From Vanrija pseudolonga (Eukaryota > Basidiomycota > Tremellomycetes > Trichosporonales > Trichosporonaceae): a stretch of 64,000 nt of DNA. This document shows, one piece after another, positions 1 to 9,079 of the stretch. The DNA lies in contig NC_085851.1 of NCBI RefSeq assembly GCF_020906515.1, positions 3,162,001 to 3,226,000 on the forward strand, in the 5' to 3' direction. Under the pieces are notes generated by a model. It ran no database searches, was not told the DNA's origin, and saw nothing but the letters and a program-made list of their open reading frames with translations. Made by a program: the position numbers and the translations under genes. Numbering within the stretch: position 1 is the stretch's first letter; the number at the start of each line of letters is the position of its first letter.

Positions 1-1011
1 TGCGCGGGCAGCATACGCGTCGGCGAGTGCCGTACCAAACTCGAGTGACCGCGCGCGTAGGGTCGCTGCTACGCCTGCGCTCGGCGTCCGCCCGGAAGCA
101 GGGTACACCGCCTCGTATGCGTGCCCGGCGACATGGGCGAGGATCATCCCCACCTCAGCGCCGGGGTGCGCGACGTACGGAAACTCCCAGTCGACGAGCG
201 CCATCCCGTCTGATGGTGGAGTCGTAAGCAGCACACTGCCAGGCCACAGGTCGCCCATGCCCCATACCTTCAGCCCGTCGCGCGGCTCAGGACTAAAGTC
301 CAAGCCCATGCGGAGGGCCAGCTTCTCGGCGTCGGCAGGCGTGTCGAGCTCATACTTTGTGAACAGCACTTCGAGGTACCCTTTAAGCTGGTTGGCGACG
401 TCCGTCTCGCGGTACGTCAGCTGTGCGACGGTCTCTGGCGGGGGGTTGATCGACGCGGCGTGGATGCTGGCGAGCGCTGTGCCGAGCTTGGCGCCGATAG
501 CCGCAGGAGACGGGCCCTCCTTGCCATCCCACAGCGCGCTGACGACCTCGTCGACGACCTGTGCCCGGAGGTAATCCGACAAGGTGGTCAACTCGCCCAG
601 GTCGCTAATCCACAGCACTTTGCGCTCTTCGTCGTGCCACACGAGGCTTGGCACCGCGACGTCGGCCGCGCGCAGGGCGCCCGCGAGCTGCGGGTCCGTG
701 GACAGGTGGCGGAGGGCGCGGGCCTCGACCGCCTGGCGGGCCGTGCTGAGCGGGACTGAGGGCTCGTTGGGCATGTGGGCCGGCGCGAATTTGAGGACGT
801 AGGAGGTGGCGTTCGTTGCGGCATTGGTGGGGAAGGCTGACGAGGCCGGCTGGGTTGAACTCGCATCATGGGCAGCGATACCCTCCGATAGAGGTTTGTC
901 GAGCCGCAGTCGGACTGTCGAGTTGATGATACCACCTGTTAGCTTTGTGATGCCGAACTCGTTGGCGGGGATGCCGATTGTTTCGGTAATATACGTGTCC
1001 CAGTCAAACAT
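1..1011 (-). CDS. APH-fold phosphotransferase (kinase-like), C-terminus cut by window edge
   Basis: A protein of the aminoglycoside phosphotransferase/methylthioribose-kinase fold, a superfamily that phosphorylates small molecules in the cytosol; the substrate cannot be told. One uninterrupted frame of 337 codons runs from the ATG at 1011 off the left edge with no stop, so the C-terminus is missing. The start MFDWDTYI fits the family, followed by an N-lobe with a glycine-rich turn (LTGGIINSTVRL, residues about 24-35). The catalytic-loop region reads GMGDLWPGSVLL (about residues 251-262) and the metal-binding region reads ALVDWEF. The loop Asp is kept, but the usual His is Met and the usual metal-binding Asn is Ser, so activity is uncertain. 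It is divergent from the Hook gene, with 653 bp between them. Family call fairly sure; biochemical role unknown. Confidence 0.75.
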   Translation of the reverse strand, partial: MFDWDTYITETIGIPANEFGITKLTGGIINSTVRLRLDKPLSEGIAAHDASSTQPASSAFPTNAATNATSYVLKFAPAHMPNEPSVPLSTARQAVEARALRHLSTDPQLAGALRAADVAVPSLVWHDEERKVLWISDLGELTTLSDYLRAQVVDEVVSALWDGKEGPSPAAIGAKLGTALASIHAASINPPPETVAQLTYRETDVANQLKGYLEVLFTKYELDTPADAEKLALRMGLDFSPEPRDGLKVWGMGDLWPGSVLLTTPPSDGMALVDWEFPYVAHPGAEVGMILAHVAGHAYEAVYPASGRTPSAGVAATLRARSLEFGTALADAYAARA

Positions 1012-1664
1012 CTGTCCGGTCGGGATGTGGCCTGTGGCTTGGTCGGCTCGAGTTCTAGGCCGGAGTTGTGCCGGCGGTGAGATGCGTCGCTGACGAAGGC
1101 AGTTGGGGGTATGGGGATCGGTGGAGCAGTTGCGCCAGAGTCTAGGAGATTGTTGCTTGCTGTTACAATGTTATGTAGCAACTAGTAAGTGTCCTTGCCT
1201 GTACGTTGACGAGTCGGATCCGGTACAAAGGAGTCGGTTCACGTCCATGTCCGTCGGAGTGGTCGTCGTCATTTGGAGCATTCTTCGGCGTGCTTGCCGG
1301 GCAGACCGGGATGATGGATTTGTTGTTGAAACTGCGCTGGCTGGTTGGTGGCTCGTGCGGAGACCCCGCATGGACCCATCCTTTCGGCGGCGTGGCGACG
1401 TCGCGCGGGCTGCTGCTACTGCTACCACTCTTGGCCACTGTGACACCAACCACCACCACCACACCTACCTTCCCTCCTTCCCTTGCCTCCCTTGCCCTCC
1501 CTCGTCCCCCCAGCCTACATTGACCCCCCTATCCCACATCTCCTACTCTCCCCTCCCCATAACCTTAATCACAACGACGACAACAACATCAGCATCATCA
1601 CAATCATCGTCACTTTCCTCGACGCAACCGCGGGTCAACGTACCCGCCCCAGACCCACGCTGCA
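1012..1664. other. Divergent intergenic region between the APH kinase and Hook genes
   Basis: No gene seen. It holds the 5' flanks of both neighbours. The right half (about 1440-1640) is strongly pyrimidine-rich with CACCACCAC and ACGACGACAACAACATCA runs on the + strand, the look of a fungal promoter and 5' UTR for the Hook gene. Short frames here are low-complexity shadows. Confidence 0.6.
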
Positions 1665-4600
1665 ATGTCTCTGTCGCAGCGTCGCGAGCAGGATGCCCTC
1701 CTCGCACTCTTCAACAGTTTCAGGCCGTCACGGCGGGTCGTGTCATTTGAACAGCTCGCAGATGGAAAAGTCCTCATGGAAGTGAGTTGGGGCAGCAGTG
1801 GCCAAATGGCCTGCCTGCTTGGCCTACCCCCACCGATACTTCCCGACTAACCACCTTGCCACCAGGTAATGCACCAGATGTAGGTCGTTGTCGACGCCGC
1901 CGCCGCTGCCACTGCCTCGGTGCACCATCATGGCGCATCACCACACACGCGCCGCCCCGCCACCGCCGCCGCCCACTGACATCACACAGCGACGGCGCAC
2001 ACTTCAAAGGCCATGGTCCAAAAGTCCACCACCGCAGCTCTGGCTCTGGCGCCCAGTCGGACAACTGGGTCCTACGAATGAATTTACTGTGCGTATACTT
2101 CCTCGGAATGCATCGCACCACCACCACCTCCACGACGTCGTCGACGGCGTCACGCATGCTTCCTCAAGCCACCGCGAGTTAGTGCTCACACGTTACAGCA
2201 AACGCCTGTACCGCCTTCTTCTGTCGTACCCCATCAATTCGCCCACCGCGCCTACCCTCGCCGTCACGTCACTTCCCGAGCCGCCGTTCAACACCATCGC
2301 CCGCAGTCCCAAGTGCCCCGAAGGTTCGGCCGGTCTCTTGCAAATATGCCGCGTCTGTGTCGCCGTCGGGTCCATGGGTCCAGCCAACGAGCGTGTCATT
2401 GCCAAGATCCAGGCGCTTGACGAGAGCTCGATGGTGGAGATCATGAAGACGATTGAAGGAGTGAGTTGCCGCTGCGGTCATCTACGGCTATGTGGCTGAT
2501 CCCCAAGGTCATGGCAACATTACCCAAAGGCCCCGAGGACGAAACCAGCGACGACAGGTCGGAGATTGCGTGAGTGGTCATCGATCACACGCGAAGTGGT
2601 ACTAACTCACCAGGCCCATTTCCTCTGCTCTGCGCGAGGAGCGTGACCGCCTGATCCAGGAGAACGAGGACCTCCGTGCCAAGTTTGAGGACATGACCGA
2701 CCAAGTCAATCGGTTGACGACTAACCTGGTGCGTGCGGGGATGGGTCGTGGTTCTGACGGTCAGCACGAGTCTCAGGATGAGCACACACGGGAGACAAGG
2801 AAGCGGTCACTGGAGGACACGATGCGCAACGCCGCCAGTCCACTCGAGCTGGAGAACCTACGCGCCGACTTGTAAGCTGGCGCTTCCCGGAAATCTCAGC
2901 TAACACTCAGGGCAAGAGCAGAGGACGGACTCGCCGAGACAGAGGCGGCGCTCGAGAAGCAAACCGCCCTTGTCGCGGAGCTCACCAGCACTGTGAGGCT
3001 GCATTAGAGGATAGCACTAACAACTAGGTCGAGGAACTGCGTAGCGCCACGGTCGAAGTTGCCAAACTGCGCGATCAGATCGACGAGTATCGTCATGTCG
3101 AGGACAGGTTGCACAAGAGCGAGAACGTCATCGAGAAGTTCAAGAAGAAGCTCGAGGACTCTGCTGGCCTCAGACGCGAACTAAGAGCGCTGGAGGCGGA
3201 GAATGCCGAGCTCATCGACAAGAACTCGACGCTCGAGGGCGAGATCCGCAAGCTTGGTGCATCAAAGGCCCTGGTCGACAACTACAAGGCCCAGGTCGAC
3301 ATTCTGGAGAAGAAGGCCAACGAGCAGTCGTCAGAGGTGAGATACAGTGTGTGACACAGTTCTGATCTGCAGTATGCCCAGCTCGCCGTCCAGCTCGAGG
3401 ACGCGCATACTGCTCTTGCCACCATGGAGCACGAGCGCGATCGCCTCATCGACGAGATCCAGGTCCACCAGGAACGAATCAAAGAGCTGGAGCATGGCCC
3501 TCGCCGCGTTGCATCCATGATGATCGATGCGGGCAACACGTCATTGGACGTGGAGCTTGATGTCGAAGACGATGAGTCGGCCGGCCTGAGCAAGACTGAG
3601 TGGGTGCAGGCAGTGCAGGCTTTGGCAACATATCGCTGACCACCAGGCTGCGCCTGAAAATCCGGGCTCTCGAGCGTGAGATCGCTGAGATCAAGGTCCC
3701 TCTGGACAACACGGACAAGATTACGGCTCTCGAGACCCTGCTCGCTGATTCCAACAAGGCCCGTGAGAGGTACCAGAACGACTACCTTGAGGCTACCCGC
3801 CAGACCCTGCTGGCCCAGGCCAAGCTCGACCACATCATGACCGGCCGTGCTGGCAATGACCAGCAGACAGCGCTCGCCCTCCGGCAGCAGCTCGACGAGG
3901 TGCTCGAGGACCGCAACAACCTGGTCAAGGACAAGCAGGCGGCGGATGTCGCTCACGAGGAGCTTGTCCGGCAGCTCACCGCCGCCAAGGCTGATCGTAG
4001 GTGTCCTGTTTGGCTTTGATTCTAACACCTACACAGTTGGTCTGGTGGACAAGGACAAGCGCAACATCATTGCTTCGGCTCGTGACGAGGCCAACACGGA
4101 TAGCGCCAAGTTCAGCGAGCAGGTCGTGGCGCTCAAGGACGAGCTGTCGACACTGAAAGAGCGCGACCGTCTCCACCTCGAGGAGATCAGACGGTGAGGG
4201 CTTCATTCTGCACTTCCACTGACGCCAGCCTCATGATGGACAAGATCGAGCTTCAGTCTGCAGGCAACGAGCGGACCCAGGAGGCCCTGGAGCGCGAGCA
4301 GCGTCTCAACGACCTCCGCGCGTCGCTCGAGGCGGGTGGTGTCTCGCCCATGGTGCAGCACGAAGTCCTCGAGCTCCGCCAGAGGAACGACACCCTCACC
4401 ACCGAGGTTGCCAAGCTCACCGACCGGCTCAAGCAGGCCCGCGCGTTCATCAAGAACCAGGACGCGCTGTTCCGCGCCGAGCACGAGAAGCGCATCTCGT
4501 CCGACTTTAACGAGGTGCAGAAGAGCTACGAGTCGCAGATTGCGACACTGAAGAATGAGCTGTCGATTGTCAAGGTGGGTTGAGATTGTCGTTTTGGGCT

Positions 4601-4810
4601 AACCCGCAGCACAATGCCCTCTCGATCGAGTCGCTCTACCGCCTCGAGCAACAGCTCATGCTCTCGGCGTGGCACGACCTTGGCACGCGTGTCGTGCGTG
4701 ACCACGTAGGAGCTGCCGGACTTCGTCGACCGGTTATGCCTCGTCCAGTGATGTCGTCATGGCTCGCGCGCCAGCGCAAGCACCAGGACGACGCCTTGTT
4801 TACCAGGTGA
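1665..4810 (+). CDS. HOOK: Hook-family microtubule/dynein adaptor protein, 14 exons
   Basis: Cytoplasmic coiled-coil adaptor that links early endosomes or other cargo to dynein-dynactin. Exons: 1665-1781, 1866-1879, 2038-2088, 2199-2460, 2508-2569, 2614-2728, 2765-2871, 2911-2992, 3028-3336, 3373-3599, 3647-3996, 4037-4193, 4229-4574, 4610-4810, giving 799 aa with phase kept at every junction. Residues 1-155 form the Hook domain (calponin-homology-like): ALLALFNSF, then SFEQLADGKVLMEVMHQI, DNWVLRMNLLKRLYRLLLSY and TLPKGPEDE. From about residue 175 to 745 the protein is nearly continuous heptad coiled coil rich in E, K, L and R. The C-terminus carries SSWLARQR (about 782-789), matching the conserved tail block of animal Hook proteins (SFLARQRQ). 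Exon 2 is only 14 nt and exon 5 uses an AAG acceptor. The length is somewhat above the usual 700-730 aa. Confidence 0.9.
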
Positions 4811-5390
4811 CGCCAGGGGCTGACCGCAGGGGCGCGTGTCGCGACCTACTTGCTTCGACGCTGCGGAAGGTGAGACTCTGTGTATACAGACCCTCGCGCC
4901 TTGTGAATATAATGATTGGCCGCCCCGCTGCCCTCTCTCGGCCCGGCCTGGCCACGACCCTTGTTCGACTGTAAATAGAGACCTAGACTGGGTGTGTTGT
5001 GGATGTGTGTATCCCGACCCCCTTGCGACGATTAGACCTGTCCACCCCACGCTCCTTTGGCCTGCGCCTGTGCTGCGCACTGCACCACTGTTTAATCCTT
5101 ACGCACCGACACGGTGTGCCTTGCTTCGCTCCGTCCCGACTAGGACGATGGTCCGACTCGGCGCACGCTCGCGTCGCACGCACGATTCTTGATTGCTACA
5201 CCCCTCCCACTCGCCACACTCGTTGAACCTCACTGCAGATTAATTCTTGTACCATTTAATGCATTTTATCCAAATGTCACGTGGAGGTAGCGTGGTGGGC
5301 GTGCCTGAGCAGCGACTTCAACCTTGGCCATTTCGACGTTTTCCGGCGACCCGAAGGTCAAAAGTCACAAGATAACCACATCGCACCACC
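4811..5390. other. Intergenic region, Hook 3' flank and bS6m promoter
   Basis: About 580 bp with no supported gene. It includes a short AT-richer stretch near 5235-5280 (attaattcttgtaccattta and following), which could serve as the Hook 3' end or as the bS6m promoter. Frames at 4757-5226 on both strands show no domain and no splice structure. Confidence 0.5.
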
Positions 5391-6205
5391 ATGCCGCTGT
5401 ACGAGCTCTTCTGCATCGCAAGCCACAACCCGGTGTCGCCGGTGAGTCGACGACGGCGCGCGCAGCGCGCGGCGGCGAGTCGGTGCGGCGGGCGGGGGGG
5501 GGGGCAGCTCAGCTCAGCTCGACCTGCCTGTCCTGTCCTGTCCTCAACTTGCCAACCGACCCCCGCGCCGCACCGCGCCTCCTCGCTCCGCTCGGAGACG
5601 CAGCTAACGCCCCCAGGCCAACGTCCGCCAGCTGATCCAAGGCATCGCGACAACAGTCCACTCATCCGGCGGCGTCGTGCGCAACCTCCAGGCGCTGGGC
5701 GCGGGGCTCACCCTGCCTGTTCGGATGAGGCGGCACCAGCAGTACCATGATCGGGGGGAGTGAGTGTCGCCGAGCGGCCGCGTAGCGGGCGCGAGGTGGG
5801 AGGGGACTGATGAGGAGGGAAAGGGGACGCTGGAAGGCGGGCGGAAAGGTCGTGTGGCTGGCTGGCGACAGCGCTCGCATTCGTCTGCCGAGACCATGGC
5901 CAAACGATCAGCCGCTCGACGGCGTGCCTACTACCCCCTCCCCCCTCCCACCCCGCCTCGCTGCGCTCGCCTGGACTGGGCCCAGCTAACGCCCCAGCCA
6001 CTTCACGATAACCTTTGACGCGTCGCCGCTCGTCGTCAACCGCCTCAACGACTCGCTCCGCCGCGACCCGCTCGTCGTGCGCTGGATGCTCACGCGCAAG
6101 GGCGACAAGATGTGAGTGGCGTTCGCCGTATGCTAGCTACTAACACCCCCCAGCTCGACCCTCTTCCCCTCTGCCGTCTCCACCATCCTCACTGAGCAGA
6201 AGTAG
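5391..6205 (+). CDS. MRP17: Mitochondrial small-subunit ribosomal protein bS6m (MRP17)
   Basis: Component of the mitochondrial ribosome small subunit, homologous to bacterial S6; it acts in the matrix. Exons 5391-5441, 5617-5759, 5998-6111 and 6154-6205 join in phase to 119 aa, the usual size of fungal bS6m. It starts MPLYELFCIASHNP, the S6 beta-1 strand. Next come a GGVVRNLQALG segment (the family GG-V-R-x-L-x-x-x-G block), LPVRMRRHQQYHDRG, FTITFDASP and LRRDPLVVRWML, all in S6/MRP17 order. Introns 1 and 2 (175 and 238 nt) are long for this genome. The stop lies 58 bp from the stop of LCL3 on the other strand. Confidence 0.92.
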
Positions 6206-6263
6206 ACCCCCCTAGCATACTGTACCATGTCATGAGATCATTACTACATCCGCACGCTCGCCG

Positions 6264-7366
6264 CTACGTCTTGCCGCCGAGCCAGCGGCCCAGACGTTCC
6301 CAGAAGCCAGGCTTGCGGCCCAGGCTCACCTCCTCGAGGTCGCCGCCTTCCTTTACGCGCTTCTTGTAGTCTTTCGGCAGCTCGACCTTCTTTGCCGCCC
6401 ACAGTCCGCGACGGTTCCGCCTGGTGGTGTCAGCTGCTGTCGTCTGGCGAGGAAAGCTCGACTCACTTCGCGTCGTCTTCCGCCTTCTGCAGCCCCTCGA
6501 GCCCCCATGGGCCGTACTCTGCCCCGCCGGAAGTGTAGACCACCGCCGTGCCCTCTTTCAGCATCATGAGCGGCAGGGGCTTGTTCGGGAGGATCGGGCG
6601 GACGATGTAGGGGACGGCTACCTGGGGTACGTTAGCTGGGAGGTGGACACGGCAGCCTACAATGCGGTTGTACTGGTCCTTGCGCAACAACTGGCACTTC
6701 ATGCGCTTCCCCAGCACCGCCTTGGTGAGCCAGTCGAGCGCTTCCTTCGCGTACGGCTGGGCCGGGTTCCCGAAGTGGGCGTTTTCTGGCGCGTCGACGC
6801 CGGCGATGCGGATGGACAGGGTGTTGTCTTTGAGCTCTGGGCGAGTGTCAGCGAGTGCGAGCCCACCAGCTCACCCTTCGGCGAAGACGGCACACGCCGC
6901 AGCTTGAGCGGGTATCGCCAGAACGGCCCAGGGGTGTGGTACAGCCGGAAGTTGTCTGTCGCGAGCGTCAGCCGCCTTCCTTCCTCCCCTCGCACGCAGC
7001 CGGCTTACCCCCGTCGCCGACGCGCGTCACGACCCCCTTGATGAACGGCTTCTTGTCCAGCACGGCGGTGCTCAGAGAGTCGGCGTTGCGGATACGCTTG
7101 AAGAAGCGGCGGTAGACGCGCACGCCGCCCAGCGTGCCCAGCACCGCGAGGGACGCGGACAGCGCCGCAACCGTCGCTGGGTCGTGCGCCCACGGCGGGA
7201 GGGAGGTCGGGACGCCGCCGGCGGGCAGGTACGCCTTGATGCTCTCGAGCGGCGAGCGCGCAGGGTACGATGCTGCTGATGCTGATGCTGAGGGTGTGCG
7301 CCACCGTATCCGCTGCACGCGGTCGTCTGTCGTTGTCGCCGCCGTCTCCACCGTGCTACTCGTCAT
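6264..7366 (-). CDS. LCL3: LCL3-type membrane-anchored endonuclease (staphylococcal nuclease fold)
   Basis: Putative mitochondrial/membrane-anchored endonuclease of the fungal LCL3 family, with a TNase/SNc domain. Exons (5' to 3' on the minus strand): 7366-7009, 6955-6875, 6836-6661, 6621-6467, 6420-6264, total 308 aa. A single hydrophobic segment (ATVAALSASLAVLGTLGGV, about residues 51-70) precedes the nuclease domain. Domain motifs are GVVTRVGDGDNFRLYHTPGP, then IRIAGVDAPENAHFGNPAQP with the family R..D.PE pattern, EALDWL, QLLRKDQYNRIVAVPYIV, and a C-terminal RNRRGLWA block. The ATG at 7366 (MTSSTVETAA) is the only ATG that opens this frame. A 170-bp gap to SEC20 is a shared promoter. The cellular substrate is unknown for the family. 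Confidence 0.9.
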
Positions 7367-7536
7367 GGTGTGCGCGTGTATCGACGACGAGTTGAAAACA
7401 AACGCGACGAAACGTAAACTCAATCCGGCAACTCGGCCGCGTCATGGCCGCAGACTGACTGACTGATTTCCACGTCCTCCTCCACTTGACCGATCGACCT
7501 CCTCCACATCGCTCTCCTCACTCCACTCCACGCACC

Positions 7537-8697
7537 ATGCCCCCAATCCCACCACAAGCGCTCGACCCGACCGCTGCGCTCGCAGCGCTATCGCGCACGC
7601 TGTCCGACGTGCGGGGGTACCAGCTCCCCCGGCTACGCTCCGCCAAATCCGCCGCGCTCGCGCGCGACCTCGCGTCCGAGGCGCGCGCCGACTTGGCTTC
7701 AGTGCAGCGCGGGCTCGAGGACGCGCGCGAGGCCGTCGAGGGGCTCTCGGCTGCGCGGCGGGACGGCGCGTTGTTGGCGTACAACGAGCTCGAGCGCGAG
7801 TATGACGAGTGGGTCGGCGTGTGGTTGTGGGGTCGCTTCGAAAGCTGACACCCCCAGGACGACGGCAGAGTTCCGCGCCGCACTGGTAGAGAGCAAGCGC
7901 GCCGTGGCTGCTTTTGCTAGGCGGCACGAGCTGCTCGAGCCGGACGAGGCGCCGCGCGCCCAGCCGACAGCTAGCGTTGGGTGAGCTGCGTGCAAGGGTC
8001 ACACTGACGCCCAGCGGCGACGACGCGCTCCAGACCAAGACGAACGAGGTGACGGACGCGCTCAGGCGCACAACGCAGCTGCTCCAGGCCGAGCTGGAGC
8101 GCAGTGTCCTCAGCACGCAGATGCTCGGTGCGTCGACCACCTCCCTTGAGCTATCCCGCTGACCTTTCAGACGAGTCGACAAGAACGATCAAGTCGACGC
8201 ACGGCCTGTACGACAACTACGCTGCGCTGCTCACGACGTCGACGCAGCTCGTGCGCGCGCTCGAGCGCGCAGACTGGTGGGACCGCGCGCTCATCTTTGG
8301 CGCGCTGGCATTCTTCCTCCTGTGTGTGGGGTACGTCCTCAAGAGCCGTGTCCTCAACCGGGTCGGCGGCGCGGCGGCGTGGTGGGTCGGCGGCAGCTTT
8401 AGGCTTATCCGCGCCGGGCTGGGCGGCGGGAGCGCCAAGCGCGTCAAGGACGTCGCCGAGGTGGCGACGGGCGCGGCGGCCAAGGGCGCTGCAGCGGCCG
8501 TGGCTGCTGGCGCGGCGGCGTCTGCAGCAGCTGCTGGTGGTGGTGTTTCGTCCCTGCCACACGACGACGACAGAGAAAAGGTCCACGACGATGCCGTCGG
8601 AGCCGCCGACGCCGACACCGACGCCAGCACGGCACGCGACCCAGTCGCGGCCATTATCGACAGCGTTGGATCGGGCGCGCCACGAGACGAGCTCTGA
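7537..8697 (+). CDS. SEC20: SEC20-type ER Qb-SNARE with C-terminal RDEL
   Basis: Tail-anchored SNARE for Golgi-to-ER retrograde fusion (with Ufe1, Use1 and Sec22 in yeast); it acts at the ER membrane. Exons 7537-7808, 7858-7980, 8015-8127 and 8171-8697 give 344 aa. Residues about 130-205 form the Sec20 SNARE-like helix (TNEVTDALRRTTQLLQAELE, then STRTIKSTHGLYDNYAALL). A transmembrane helix LIFGALAFFLLCVGYVL follows (about 211-227). The lumenal tail is about 115 aa, Ala-rich then Asp-rich, and ends in RDEL, matching the lumenal HDEL of yeast Sec20. The Ala tract is lineage-type low complexity. It shares a short promoter with LCL3 and is convergent with the KES1-like gene. Confidence 0.9.
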
Positions 8698-9079
8698 GTC
8701 GAGCCGAGGCCAGCCGTAGACCGCGTAGACGTCCTGTATCAACTCCACCCCGTCGCACATTGCGCCCGCGACGCTCGGTTGCTTCGCAACCTCGCGGCGC
8801 ATTGCTCACTCGCTCGCTGCAAACATGCATACTACATCAATTATGGCTTCGGCAGAGCGAAGAGAGTGACCGCGCACCCCCCTCCCCACCCCGCCGTCTA
8901 TTGCGCGGCTCTTCACCGCGCGTGGAACTGGTGCTAGGATAACCTTGCCTCCTCTGCTTCTTGTATCTCACATTCGACGCGTCGCCAGCGTCGCGACCAA
9001 ACAAACGTTCCACAGGGCCGTCCTTGACGGCCAAATCGTGTCTCTATTGCGCGTATGTCGTCGCGCGGCGCCGTGCTCA
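8698..9079. other. Convergent 3' flank between SEC20 and the KES1-like gene
   Basis: About 380 bp between two stop codons. No gene is seen; it presumably holds both 3' UTRs and poly(A) sites. Confidence 0.5.
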
